From positions 17,091,906 through 17,155,905 of the forward strand of contig CM072160.1 in NCBI GenBank assembly GCA_036850595.1: a stretch of 64,000 bases of DNA, given 5' to 3'. Below, one piece after another: positions 10,770 through 22,714 of the stretch. The DNA is from Rhyacichthys aspro. Taxonomy: Eukaryota > Chordata > Actinopteri > Gobiiformes > Rhyacichthyidae. Made by a program: the position numbers and the translations under genes. Numbering within the stretch: the stretch's first letter is position 1; every line of letters starts with the position of its first letter. The notes beneath the pieces were generated by a model, which made no database searches, was not told the DNA's origin, and was given only the letters and a program-made list of their open reading frames with translations.

Positions 10770-11165
10770 GAGAGCCTTTCCTGTGCCTTCTGTCATCTGT
10801 CTCGGTCTATGCGATTGTCCTCCACAGCAGTCTCTCCCCGAATCCTCTTTCACACCTCCGTCCTCTTCCCTCTTTTCTATTTTTCCCTCTGAGAAGTCTT
10901 CCCCCAAGCCTCTTTCATGCTTCTCCCTGGCACAGACCCGCGCATGGCCGTACTACAGTCTTCCCTCAAACCTTTTCTCTCTGCTCGCGTGTGTCATATT
11001 CTTCTCTCTGCACCTGGCATGACTCTTCCCCATCGCTGTGGTTTCCCCTCTGCACCTCTCTGACAGCGTCGCATTAATCATCCCCACATCCACCTTCCTC
11101 CAACTCTCGGTCTCTTTGTTTCTCTCTCTCACACTCGTCTTTCACTCCGTTGCCCCTTCATTCTC
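10770..11165 (+). other. Pyrimidine-rich tract
   Basis: For nearly 400 bases the plus strand is dominated by C and T (ctc, tcc and ttc words), with CpGs interspersed. This generates the serine/leucine/proline-rich chance frames at 10783-11022 and 11038-11295. It is not a simple tandem repeat. It may be decayed CT satellite or an island of regulatory, nucleosome-poor DNA. Confidence 0.6.
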
Positions 11166-11559
11166 GCCCAGAATCATATCTCTATTTATGTACGTGTCTA
11201 AAAGTGGGATCACATTCCCTGCAGCTACGGATGTCAAATTATCACTCGAGGAGGTAGGTGTTGTTGCATTCGCTGCAACGTTAGCAGAAATGTGATTTAG
11301 GAAGTGTTTTGTGAGGATGTCTTAAGTCAGGCGTACATGTGATAAAGATGGGAAAGCTCTCCATTGTGGATAGAATAAGAAGAGGAAGGGTTTGCAAAGG
11401 GAGACACTAAGATGGTAAGGTACAGATTGCGTCAATAAAGTACTTTTAGAACCATTTCTATCATCACAATTAAATATATCGTACTGTACGAGCGCTTGAG
11501 TTGGGTTCTATCAGTGTGGTAAGGAGTCAACTGTTTTACTTTTTCAAAAACAAAGCTAA

Positions 11560-11590
<31 letters not shown>

Positions 11591-13195
11591 TTTTGTGTGG
11601 GGGACTTTTTTGTGTGTGTTGTTTTGTTTTGTCCTTTGATGCATAAATAAATGTTTTGTTTTATTTATTTATTAGATTGTTTTTAAGTTTGGCTTGAGGG
11701 TTAGCAGAACGTCAGTGATTTCATTCACTTTGTCTGAACAATTGCTGAACCTATATTTTTAACGCTATACCGTGACAATAAAACAATATCACATTTTATG
11801 AATAATCACTTACCATCAACATTGTGAACAGTTGAAGAAAATCAAAACTTAACACATGAAATGTTTAGTTAGGTTTGGTTAGGACATGGTTTATTGTTGT
11901 CCAAAAGGCATTTCCCTCCTAACCAAAAATCTGTATTGTTAGTGTACTGTACAGTGAATAGTGACTTTCTAAAGGGTAGGGTACAGGTGGATGTAAACAA
12001 GGCAATCTTCATTTCATGGTATACATCTATTCCTCCTGCCTCTTGCACCACTACTCATGAGGTTTTACTTACTTAAAAAAAAAAAATGTTTAAAAAAAAA
12101 AAAAACTCCTTTAAGGAAATGGTCAAAATGCGTGCCAAAATCTGAAATCGTTTTTGTTTACATATGACCTATAACTGATTAGTTTATGTCTTTGGTAATG
12201 GCACAAGTCATGTGGAACCTGATTGTTTTGTAAACACATTTGGGTTTGTTTGTTTCTATTTTCTTTTTTTTTCTCCTGGGATCTCCCTTTTTTTTCCAAA
12301 TGGATCCAGGTCATGTCCATGCAAGTCCATGTAACTGTCATGTTGATTACCATCTAATAAAAACCACAGTATTTCAAAATAAAGTAAAAAAAAAAAAAAA
12401 AAATCATTATTTGGAACTGTCAAGCCGCAGTGTCCATAAAGACTTTTACTGAGCATTCTGTTGTTCTGTAAAAAAGCAGGGCGGGCATCTAATGTTATGT
12501 GTTATGATCCATTAAGCACAAGTTGTTTACCTGAGGGGCAAAATCAATTAACACAGTGCTTTGTGAAATTGAAACCAAACAGCAGGAGACTAATTCAGAA
12601 ATCCCAAATAAGACAGGACAACTACACACTAACCACCACCACTTTTAGTAGTAAATGAGTTAAAAGAAAGACAGAAATATGACTCAACAAACAGACTATA
12701 AAAGGCACTTAAGTCTGATTATAAAATATGGGATCATACAATGAAATTCTGCTTTTTCCTGCAATTCTTTCAGCACCTTAAAGCGATCCAATTATGACAC
12801 TGAGTCCAACGCAAAAGGCAAGCTCCAAAAACAGAACCACATGGACAGCTCAGACATTGAAAGAATTCCGAAGCCATTTGTTGCTTTTCCCAATGGAGTT
12901 TTTAAACACGCTCATTTGTTTTATGGCTCTCTCTTATGCTCTTAAACACTGTCTAATCCCTGATTAGTGGAGGAAAGAGGGCGTTTAATGCTCCTCTCCA
13001 CTTGTCTGTCGCTGAACTGTGACACACAAGAACGCACAAACACACACGTCTATGCTGACGGAGTGGGAGCTCAGGCATAAACATCCACTCCATGTACAAC
13101 ACACAACACTGTCACACGTTAAACAGGTACTTTATGGGCTTTTAATATCCAAGGAGTGCAACCAAAACCAAATAATACACATCTGCCCAAATAAT
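11166..13195. other. Non-coding DNA with simple repeats
   Basis: The stretch holds a (TG)n array and poly(A) runs (for example 12386-12403). Frames on both strands around 12240-12456 derive from homopolymers. No gene or element is recognised. Confidence 0.55.
11564..11590. repeat. (TG)n microsatellite
   Basis: About 13 uninterrupted TG units, flanked by further T- and TG-rich sequence to about 11635. Confidence 0.95.
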
Positions 13196-13199
13196 AAAT

Positions 13200-13440
13200 A
13201 AACTCAAGGCCTGGGGTCCAAATGCAGCCCTTTGCAATGTTTTGTCTGGCCCTCCAACACATTTAGTGGGTGATACTGTTGGGACTTTGAAGATCAATCA
13301 GAGACAAAGGCACTAAATTATCCTAAAGATATACAATAGGGAACAAAGCCACACTAAAAATAGACAAAATTACATTAAAAGAGGTCAAAATTAAACTTAA
13401 AATGAGGCACATTGGCACTAGACTAGACTAGAGTATAGCC
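13200..13440 (+). repeat. Dispersed repeat, 'aactcaaggcc' family, copy 1
   Basis: It opens with 'aactcaaggcctgggg' and 'ccaaatgcagccc', then contains 'tggccctccaacacattt', 'gggaacaa' followed by actaaaaatagacaaaat, and 'ggtcaaaattaaac'. The same blocks recur in order at 21.97-22.26 kb. The opening words are typical of hAT-like transposon ends in vertebrates. No transposase remnant is visible. Confidence 0.6.
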
Positions 13441-13707
13441 GGCACTTACTTTTTGAAATGGAAATGATGACAAACATGGCATTGGGACTCCTAAATCTGA
13501 TGACTGAACTGTTTTTGTGGACTTGATATTTGGAACGTTTAAAAAGACTGCTGTTGGAGAAAAGCTGTCCCTTTAAGTGCTAATATCTAAACACTATTGG
13601 TAAATTCTGTTAACATAAGGCGCAATCTTCTTAATGAATATCCTCCCCTAAAATATTTGTCTTATCACCCCATCTGTGTGGTATTACATTCAAATACAGC
13701 AAGGAAG

Positions 13708-13749
13708 ATTATAGAGGAATATAGTTAAATTATAGAGGAATATAGTTAA
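13708..13749. repeat. Two-copy 21-bp tandem duplication
   Basis: The 21-base unit attatagaggaatatagtta+a occurs twice with no mismatch (13708-13728, 13729-13749), which suggests a recent replication-slippage duplication. Confidence 0.92.
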
Positions 13750-13794
13750 GTGTAAAAATAGCATACTGGGAAAATTCTAATAAAAAACGAGTAG

Positions 13795-14030
13795 TTTTAA
13801 ATAGCCTTAAAGTGGTTTTAGTTTGATGTTTCACAGATTATATAGCATTTTAGTAGGTCCTTGAAAGGTTTTAAATGGTCTTCTCTGGACCTTTGAAGAT
13901 TTTAGGTAATTTTACATAGAGTGACCAGGTAAAAAGAGATTTTAGTTGAACTTTAACAGGTTCTTAGTGGTTTTAGTTGAACATTAACAGATTTTAAGCT
14001 ATTTTAGTGGGACTTTGATTGCCTCAAACT
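13795..14030. repeat. Degenerate 31-bp minisatellite
   Basis: Successive units begin with ttttagt or ttttaaa and are about 31 bases long. The clearest pair is 13940-13970 and 13971-14001 (ttttagttgaac/a-ttaacag...), followed by a diverged unit from 14002. Earlier units are more eroded. It lies between two hAT-like pieces and may be transposon-internal. Confidence 0.65.
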
Positions 14031-14084
14031 AGGCTCCACTCTGAAAAAGACAAATGCATAGCCTATTATATATATTTTTAGTTT

Positions 14085-14183
14085 CAGTCTTACAAATAAC
14101 CCTTCTGAGACTCCCCTAGTGCCACTCAGGGAGGTCTGAATACCCCCAGTGGTCCTCATACCACAGTTTGAGAACCACTATGC
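14085..14183 (-). mobile_element. hAT-like transposon end (minus strand)
   Basis: Read on the minus strand it starts 'agtggttctcaaactgtggt', continues with a ccactgggggta block, and then 'gagtggcactaggggagtct'. This is the well-known terminus of a hAT group found widely in fish and other vertebrates. Together with 13200-13440 and the minisatellite it may belong to one decayed element of about 1 kb. Confidence 0.65.
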
Positions 14184-14499
14184 TAGGAGATAGTTTGTGT
14201 TATTCTGAGTGATGGAGGATGGGCAGAAAACACAGGTGGCAGACAATTGGTCTGGCAGGTTCTTCACAGTGAGGGCAATTAATCCACTAATATTGACACC
14301 AACACAACCAAAAAATGGAGAGTGCAGAGATATGAGGCTTCAGCTTAGTGCACTGCGCTTACAGCACCAGCCACACATTATACACATCTTCAGCTAGAGA
14401 TTGTAATATTTCCCCTCAGAATCATCTCTCTGAGAAAATACACAGTGCCTCCTGGAAATGCTAAACCACTGAACTAATAAACATCCTTACGGCTGCTGT

Positions 14500-14860
14500 A
14501 GAACAGAATGAAGCTTCTTTCACAAGCTCCACTATTGTCTGAGCATAAAAAAATACAGATGATTTATCGACTTGTTCAAAGTTGCTATTCTACGTATCCA
14601 CATGTGATCCGGGAGATTGGGTTGAGTATCTAAGATGCCTCTCCACGTCCGACCAGAATGATGTGTGTGATGGGAGATTCAGTTTGCTGTTACCCTGCCA
14701 AGTTTTCAATATGTCCATTTATTTTTGGCCCAGAGCTACTCACTGCAGCCAGGTATTTTTGGGTAAATATTTTCCTGCCCATATACGACTAAATAAATCA
14801 TATCTGCTGAATGTGAGCCATGAGTCTTCACACATTAAGATAGCAATATGTGTGTTTACA
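14500..14860. promoter_or_regulatory. Candidate conserved non-coding element
   Basis: This is complex non-repeat sequence with CpG-containing words in an AT-rich setting, such as atttatcgacttg, gtatccacatgtgatccgg and ccatatacgactaaataaat. A 98-codon frame (14582-14878) crosses it but has no recognisable protein features. The regulatory call rests on texture only. Confidence 0.22.
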
Positions 14861-16079
14861 GAGGTACGTGGATGCTAAAACTGGAGGGAAACCAGAAATG
14901 CTGATGGAAAAACACGTATTGCATTAGTTTAGACGGTGTTTCTAAAGAAAGACACACAGAAAGTCACTGCATACACTGGATGATACTTCATAAAGAGGAG
15001 AGAATTTTTAACCGAGCTGAAGGATTTACCTGCTATCAAGGCAGTAGATAAACAATTATTGTGTACTCCAGACATTTTGACTCGACAACAAATGAAAGCC
15101 CACAAAATTACAGATCCTAACAACGTTTTTGGAAAGTAGTTGGATTCATGACGAGCTCGACAACAATCGCAAACAAACGTTGAAAAAGCTCTTCAGTCAA
15201 CTTCCTCCATTTTTTAACTTTGTGAATAACTACCTTGGAATCTTAATAGCCTTGTTTCCACAGGTCAGGTGCAGCTCAATTCTGGCATGTTGTCATTACC
15301 AAAAAGGTAAGGCTTTGTGGTACGCCTTGGAAAAGTTGGAGCTAAATACTGCAGTCAGGAAGTGAAAGGAAAAATATGAAATGGAAATATTATTCAAATA
15401 CATTACACATTGTGCTTGTGACAAATATCATAGTCAAACAGAAAACATGGTAGATGTTCTTTTTCACAATCACAAAGTTGGTGCTTGTTAACAACAGTTG
15501 TTTCCAGTTTTAAACCATCAGCGTTGTATGGCTCTCACTTCATCAATTAATGTGTTTATCATCTACACCTCATTAAACACAAGCAGAACCTGTAGCCCTT
15601 AAATACTAAGTCCCTAAATATACAAAATTGGTGCAGCTCTATTAGTTTACTGGTCAGAAAGCTGGGGATAAACAAGAAGTTTCAAAAATTCAGTTTCAAA
15701 TACGATTTATATCTCAAATAGAGACACAACTTTAGCAGTGCTGACAAAATCTCAACCCTCAGTGTGGAGTTTCATATATTAATAATCACCTCATATATAT
15801 GTAACAAAAGTTCAGAGCACACTTTGAAAAACAATATTTTGCCATTGTTGATCTACTTCAAACTATGCCAAGAAACACTCTAAACTTTTTACACTTCTGC
15901 CTTCCAAAAACAACATCCCTTATCAAGTCCAGCGTTACCTTAAAGGTATCCAGATGAGCAGTGATATTTTCCATTTCCCATATTGAATAAAGTAATTACA
16001 GTGGGCTCCAATCAGCGGAAGTGCTCCAACACTGGAGAGCTGGCAGATAGCTATCGGTTTGACAGAGACAAGTCAACAA
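14861..16079. other. Non-coding DNA including a local repeat copy
   Basis: Mostly unrecognised. The segment 15551-15635 is a diverged copy of 17231-17310 (see the repeat entry). Confidence 0.5.
15551..15635 (+). repeat. Local dispersed repeat, copy A
   Basis: It shares 'cattaaacacaagca', 'aacctgt/aacatgt' and 'agtccctaaa' in the same order and spacing with 17231-17310. A weaker third relative (acagttgtttcca...tctactttgcattaaac) lies at 16481-16548. The family is unknown to me. Confidence 0.6.
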
Positions 16080-16290
16080 CACCTCTATCTTCATTTCCCC
16101 CGGTGCCACAACTCTTTATCTCTTCATTACTAAACTGATGGTAGATGGGAGCGTGACAGTTAATTGTGTCCCTGCAACTGCATGTGTTCGTTTGAATGAG
16201 GTCATTATATTTAGCTGCAGTGGAATGCATATTCATTTCACTAAAACAAGAATGCACACTTTTCTGGAGGTCACTGTACAGCACTTTGTA
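16080..16290. promoter_or_regulatory. Candidate conserved non-coding element
   Basis: This is unique sequence with 'gacagttaattgtgtcc', 'ctgcaactgcatgtgttcg' and a POU/octamer-like 'atgcatattcat' near 16226. It lacks homopolymers and repeat words, unlike its flanks. The enhancer role is inferred. Confidence 0.33.
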
Positions 16291-17690
16291 AGGACATTAT
16301 AGGCATTGCTCATCTGGAGTGGTACTGCATGCGTTTACTGCCATTTGTCAAAAAAGGGTTCCAACAATGGTGGATCTAGACACTGCAGTATTGAGAAACA
16401 AAATACAAAACAGCAATATTTACTTAAAAAAGAAATGTTTAAAAAGAACTGTTTAGAACTTAAAATAGCTAACGTTTATCCACAGTTGTTTCCAAGTTTT
16501 GCTTTGTGAATTTACAGTTGCAGCTGCTGTCTACTTTGCATTAAACAATGGCATGACTTGATTTTATTAACAGCATTTACCACTGGAGAGCTTCTTTGAT
16601 CAGAGATAGAGGCCAAATGATGAGACAGCAGAAGACAAGAGGCCAACAAAGAGAAAGATGCCATTGAAAGAACAAAAAAAAAAAAAAACGAGCCCTACTT
16701 AAATTATGAGTTTACAGCAACAGGTGATACACAAGCCCCAAGCCCACTCTGTGTACTATCCAACAAGGCTATAGAGCCACATAGAAACCAAGCACCCTGC
16801 ATTAAACAATAAGTCTTTGGCAAACATGAAGAACAAAGGCAATTTACACCTTCATATCTCAGAACATTCTTTAATTAAAGTCAAGGCAGAATATCCCGAG
16901 TTTGTTATAAAACCACTAAAAGCCTGCTTCCATTTCTTCTTTCACTTCAAGTGTCACTGTCACCTCTGGAAACACACCCAGGGGTCACAACAGGGGTCCT
17001 ACTGACTTTAGAGTATGTTGAGTTTTGTTACATTTACATTCTAAGAGTAGTTATTAAAATGATGTTGAAACTGTGGCCTGTGTTATGTGTTTGTGAAATA
17101 TACAATGCAAGTCAACACACCCATTTGTTCATTTTTTTTTAAAATAATAAATAAATATCCTTTTATCATCCGTGTGAAAAATGTTTCGGATCCATGGGTG
17201 TTGGTGATACTTCTTATGTAAACTAAAAACAATGTATTTACTGTCTACAACACTGCATTAAACACAAGCATAACATGTGACATTTAAAGTCCCTAAACTG
17301 TAAGAACTTGATGATGTTCAGAAATCTTCTGTCACTTCTTTTTAATGCAGCAGCACACGGCCTCACACAAGGATTTACTTAATTCTTTTTTTTTTTTAAA
17401 TGACGATGCATTCAAGTTTTTACTACCACTCTTAGATACAACTTGTTTGGCACCACATTTACGTAGCAGACACGGCTCTCCTGAACTCAACACAGAGGAA
17501 ACAGTACAGTAGAGTAAAGGAAACCCCTGAAATGGCCTGACCCAAACTGCTCCACTCAGAGGAAACGTTTCTATAGTTACCAAAACCGCATTTGATCTTC
17601 TCTAACATTTTCCATGAATATATTTAAAGTATATTCCAGGACATGTGGGAGCCTATCAAAGTGTATTTAATGTGAAGCTTTTCTAGACAG
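16291..17690. other. Non-coding DNA including a local repeat copy
   Basis: It contains a poly(A) near 16673-16688 and repeat copy B at 17231-17310. The minus-strand frame 17332-17583 starts inside a T-rich run and is not supported. Confidence 0.5.
17231..17310 (+). repeat. Local dispersed repeat, copy B
   Basis: Counterpart of 15551-15635. It differs by small indels, and the best block is 'gcattaaacacaagca'. Confidence 0.6.
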
Positions 17691-17960
17691 ACTGAACGTC
17701 TCCTCTATCCACTGTCTCATTCCCATGTCTCCTCCCCTGCTTCCTCTCATTCTCCCTTTTCCACACCTCTTCCCTCCCCTCCGCTCCCTGTCGTCACCGC
17801 TATCGTCACCTGTAGGTGTCCGTGTCCCACGATGCATTGCAACCTGCTCGCCTCGCCGCTGCTGCTGCTGATGGAACTGCAGTGACATCTACTGAGAGAG
17901 CAGAGAAGAGGAGAGGGAATGAATGAGGGGGTAAAAGAGAAGGGGGAAGCACTAACTGAA
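17691..17960. other. Strand-asymmetric CT-rich to AG-rich switch
   Basis: The plus strand is pyrimidine-rich from 17695 to about 17790. It then passes through a CpG-rich centre (cgtcaccgctatcgtcacc; a gctgctgctgctg run near 17862-17874) and becomes purine-rich from 17890 to 17970. The 153-codon minus-strand frame at 17747-18208 is a by-product of this bias and resembles no protein I know. Confidence 0.5.
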
Positions 17961-19439
17961 AGTAAAGAGAGAGAAGGATGGAAACATTTGTTTATATTAC
18001 ACATTACAACATCAAAACGGTGACTAAAATGAATTGAATGAAATTTGAAAAAAACAATATAAGCTTTATTTGAGCTCGTTGTCCAATCAACAGACTGCAG
18101 TGTCCCACAATGATGGAACCAAACCTCAGAGGTTACCCTAGCACTGTTTCTCCAGAATTTTCTGCCCAGTTCTCCCAATACACTCCAAAAAAACCTGTGA
18201 CCTCCCAACTAGATGGCCTTATACAACAGAAACAACGTGCAAACAGACTAACCTGACAAATGCACCTATGATACAAGAATCATTTTCAAAGGCAAATTAA
18301 AGGCATGACATCAGTTAGATTTTGCAGTGCATACGGTCATCTAGCTAGTCACAGTTATCTATGCCTATGATGCCAAAAAATGTCTTTTTTATTTTTCAGG
18401 TAAGCATTAAGACTGTTGATTCCTACAGCCTTTCACATCAACACTCAACGTAACAATAAAAGAGTAATTTAGCAAACGCACTACTGTATATTACAGAAGT
18501 GTATTGCTGCCAGGTCAGGAAAAAGTAAGTTTGATCTGTATCACTTAATATGTTTCATGTTATCACATTATTACAAGACATTATTTATCATGTGTTTTAC
18601 AAGATAATTGCGTTTGTTTTGTGTAATGACATCTTGATAACGTTTTGACTATAACCTCGAAAGAAAGAAATAAGGTTCTATTGATGCATGTATAGTTTGA
18701 TATATTATGTATAGCATATAGTCTCCCATCCGGGTTTACATATGTAAGTAGCACTTTAGAAAGTGCAACTTGTGTTTCAAAAGAACCCCAACTCACACTG
18801 TACAAGTAAATCCGAAAGTCACGATTTATCTACTTACACTGTACGACCCGATGTTTGCTGCAACCAACATTTCAGATATGCCTGAATTTTGTCAGACTGC
18901 TGATCAGAAGCCAGTCAGGAGGGTTTAATCACCCATCGTAATCCCCCCTACACAGCACGACAAGGACGCAAGACGAACCTGAAATTCAGCACAACTCAAA
19001 AATTACTAGAAATCGGGTCAAATATTTGCCAAAAATCAGTGTATGCCCAGATTTAGAGGGTCCAAATCCTGAAAAGTTGATCTGTGGGACTTTGACATGT
19101 TTTTTTTTTTTTTTTACAAAGCACTGTCTTAGATGCCGTTTACAAGCTGACGAGTTTTGCCGAAACCTCAATGACACAAAACGCAAACTTTTGAATCCGG
19201 CCGAGGAGATTATTCATTTCGTTGTGGCTGCCGCTCTGTTCTTGTGTGAACTGTGAAGCTGGCGTCCTCTTTGAAAACACACAATCAACATCTCTACTAG
19301 AAGAAAAGCCTCCCCCTACTGGTCTGGCATATGTACTACATCACTTTAGCTGGCTCTGCGTGAACGGCCCCTTAGTCCTTGCAGCAGAAGTTTCCCTCTT
19401 GTGCCCAGTTCCTCCTCCCTGCTGTATTGTGTGCAGATA
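17961..19439. other. Non-coding DNA, nothing recognised
   Basis: It includes a poly(T) run near 19100-19115. Frames here are short and unsupported. Confidence 0.5.
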
Positions 19440-19830
19440 ATTGCTTCTCTTTAGTAACAGCAGCCCTAAAATCATTCTTATTCTCGTCGGCAGGCTTTGA
19501 GACGGCCCGTCTGTGTGTTTGTAATTATTGTCTTAGCCACTGGCTGTCAAACCCCATTACGTGAGGTCAAAGCCAAATGACTATCCTGAGCTGATGACAA
19601 TGATTCGATGACACTCGCACATGCACGGGTCCGTCACACACTTCCATCCACGTGCTCATTTGCACACAGTGGCCGGGCACAGGCGCACACGGACCGACAT
19701 GAGCTCGCACGTTTACACAAATGAACGCACAGAATAAATGTAGCCTTTGACAGGCGTTGTGTAATGAATAATTCAATACCTAGTTTACATAAAGCCTCCA
19801 TTCAGTCAAACATGAATCAGAATTACAGTT
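19440..19830. promoter_or_regulatory. Candidate conserved non-coding element
   Basis: Notable words are 'gtttgtaattattgtctta', 'ccactggctgtcaaacccc', a nuclear-receptor-like half-site aggtcaaag (19565-19573), 'gagctgatgacaatgattcg' and 'gtaatgaataattcaat'. CpG content is high for the window between 19610 and 19710. The region is non-coding and non-repetitive, and an enhancer role is inferred. Confidence 0.35.
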
Positions 19831-20963
19831 GTATGTGCAGAGAGCAACCATCATGTTATGATAATCAAGCGGGGATTGGAAGCATGTTCAGGAGAGACTG
19901 GAGGGAGATGGAGTGTAAACGTCGTCCTGTTTTAGACCCATAATGCACTTGGAGTTATTTTCTTTTCCATGTTGTGGTTCCTGAAGACAAATGTGATTTA
20001 GTGTTTGAGGAGCTGAAGGCACTCAAGGCAAACAAATACAGTAAATGGTTCATATGCATCTAAATACCATATAATGCATATTTAGAGATGGCATATCCAA
20101 GTGCAGTGAAGCATTTTATATTGTCTAATCTTGAAAAGAGTTGGCGTGTGTTGTGTTTAATTCTGACATCCCTTACTAAAGAACCACATTATCTCCAAAG
20201 ATGTGTGATTTAAAGGATTGATACACCTGATTTGTTTCAATTTCAGTTTCCTTCCCAAGTGTTATTCTTTTTGAATTGGCCAGAATGTCATCATACAGCT
20301 GGCAACTCCATGGTGTTCAAATCAAAAAAAGTAATATGCATCAACAATATAGTTACATGAAATAACATTTCTGTGAAGCGGTGTGCTGGGTTACGACCAG
20401 AGTTTTGAGAATGACAGTAAAGGAACAATATTTTAGGATTAGCCATTAGAGAAGACACTGCTGTTGAATAAATATATCTGTGTGTAGGTTAAAATTAAAT
20501 TAATTGTGTTCCTGCGACAGGTTCTGACAAGTCTTGTGTCCTTACTAGATGGCAGCGATCCTTGTTTTATTACAAACTATTCAGATTAATTTCAGGCTAT
20601 TATTTAACAATTTTTGCTAACTGATAAATTGCTCATAACAAAGTTTCCCGCTATACAATTTTCAGTTTAATTTTGCCAGTGATTCATGTGAGAAGATATT
20701 TTAATTTATCTTAATGTGCCAAGAAATTCTGAAAATAATGGTGATATTTATGACCTGTTTTAAAAGGAGTGCTGCATAACATTTAGCTCCGAAATATAAA
20801 TTCTCAGAATCATTTAATGGTTCTTAGACCCAGAATCATGCTTATGTCACTGACACAGTAACCTCAGCTGGACAGAACCCAGCACCTTTCTTGTCCTGGG
20901 ACAAGGACTTATGAGACATTAGATGAGTGACGTGATTTACGTCATTCAAGTAGAGTGTAGAAA

Positions 20964-21008
20964 TAGGCCAATACACTGGACCCTAGCAGAGTCCAGTGTA
21001 TTAGCCTA
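20964..21008. repeat. 18-bp inverted repeat with 9-base loop
   Basis: The left arm taggccaatacactggac (20964-20981) and right arm gtccagtgtattagccta (20991-21008) pair at 17 of 18 positions, and the exception is a C/T transition. The flanks do not pair. The stem is too short for a canonical microRNA precursor. It may be a foldback insertion, or a repair-generated inverted duplication. Confidence 0.92.
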
Positions 21009-21837
21009 TAACAGCATTTACATAAAATGCACTAAAATGACCCCACTGTTTCAGAAGACATTTTTTTCCTACCAAACTTGCCACCTCCATTGGCACTGCA
21101 CTGAGTCTCCACTGTCTCCAACAAATGACATCCTTGAATATGGCACTGCTGCTGTAATAACACAAAGAGTCTATGGTGGGATCTGCACCCTCTACTGGCT
21201 AAAGGTTACACAATTCCCCTTTAATTTGAATTGATGTTTTAAAATGAATGATCACAGATTCAATAAATGACTAATTCAATGAAAATAGAACAGGTCTGTT
21301 TCAGAAGAAAGTAGAATGAACTTTAGTATGGGCTGGAAATCAGCATCACTTGTCACATGACATGGCGTTTAAGCCTAAAATCTAAGTTCTATCAAATTTT
21401 CCTTTCTCTGTTTTCTAGGAGACATAATTCAGAGTCGAAAATTGGAAGTGAAGAGCGCCTAGGCTTATTTGGTTTTCTCTCTTGTGTCACACAAATCATT
21501 GATTGTGATTGCTCCAACCAGTTCTCCACATATCCTTTGTCTGCACACAACACAATCCCAGCAGCCAATACCATCACTCGTTTGATTTACACTTGATATT
21601 ATTTATTATAAACTATTTCGATCCTGAGGGGGCTTTTCATTTTACAAAGTGCCCACAGTGGGTGTTGTCCTGTCTATCACAGGCCAATGACACAGGGACA
21701 CATGTCAAATGAAAGTGTAATACCTCTGATTGATTGGCAGCGTTACGAGACTGTGACGAGAGGGGACGGAGGAGTCAGAGGTGGGATGCACCGAGCGTGG
21801 AGTGTGAGCGGTCTGTCAGGAGGATCTAAAGCAATAC

Positions 21838-21855
21838 AAGAAGAAGAAGAAGAAG
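21838..21855. repeat. (AAG)6 microsatellite
   Basis: Six perfect AAG units. Confidence 0.95.
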
Positions 21856-21967
21856 TGGATTCATAAAAATATTTGAAGAATGACAGCAGTTAAGATGAGA
21901 TAAACAAGACAAAAAACACAAAGGATGATGGTCCACACAGATAAGTCACTATTGAACTGGAGCAGAC

Positions 21968-22260
21968 ATGTCAAACTCAAGGCCCTATGTAATGTTTTAT
22001 TAGGCCCTCCAGTACATTTGGGGGTGATATTTTTGCAAATGAAACTATAGTAAAGATCTTTAAAAGGGAACAATGCTACTCTAAAAAGAGACAAAATCGC
22101 ATTAAACCATTGTAACCGAGTAACCATTTTAACAGGCCAAAATAGGGCTTAAAATTCATACAAAATGGCACAAATGTAAGTGAATTCACAAAATGATGCA
22201 TGAAAATGAGACATAAAAGGAGGAAAATTAATGTTAAAAACAAAGTGATGAAGATTCAAT
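21968..22260 (+). repeat. Dispersed repeat, 'aactcaaggcc' family, copy 2
   Basis: 'tgtcaaactcaaggccct', 'aggccctccagtacattt', 'gggaacaatgctactctaaa', 'gagacaaaat' and 'ggccaaaatagggcttaaaa' match copy 1 at 13.2 kb block by block. The upstream tgtcaaactcaaggccc is the form usually seen at hAT-like transposon ends. Confidence 0.62.
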
Positions 22261-22714
22261 ATTACATTCAAACACTGTAAACTGAATAAAAAGTGTCCCA
22301 GTCTTCAGCTCTTGAAAGGATTTTTATTTACTATTGGGGCCACTCACCACTTATGACATATTGATCTACACATGTCATATGTCATTTTTCACAAACACAC
22401 ATAAAAACACCACACGGATAATACCAGAATAGGTTTTGAATACTGTAAATTAGTGACAGCTGGTCACATGGTTCACAACAAATCTATTATTTTAAATCAG
22501 AGTCACGTCGAAGACAAAAAGACTAAAGGTGGGACCTTATGTAAGTTTTTATTTGTATTATCATTAATACTGTAGCCACCAAGGCTGGTCTTCGTCTCGT
22601 CTTACAACTAGGCAAATAAAACTGAGGATTTACTAAAGACCTCAACAGGTTTATTCTTCCATATTGTTTTGGTGATGAAATGAAAAGGTTAATTGTATTT
22701 CTTTAAATCACTGA
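22261..22714. other. Non-coding DNA, nothing recognised
   Basis: AT-rich stretch between two dispersed repeats. Confidence 0.5.

Larger units (their letters stand above)
19831..21960. other. Non-coding DNA with a strong hairpin
   Basis: Unique-looking sequence. It includes a weaker CTCF-like match at 20542-20555 (12 of 14 positions), the hairpin at 20964-21008 and an (AAG)6 run at 21838-21855. The 103-codon frame 20923-21234 runs through the hairpin and is not convincing. Confidence 0.5.

Noticed and set aside
17747..18208. 153-codon minus-strand open frame
   Set aside because: It lies across a CT/AG-biased tract, is rich in serine and lacks any recognisable domain, so composition explains its length.
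20964..21008. microRNA precursor
   Set aside because: The stem is 18 bp with non-pairing flanks, shorter than a Dicer substrate of about 22 bp plus a lower stem.
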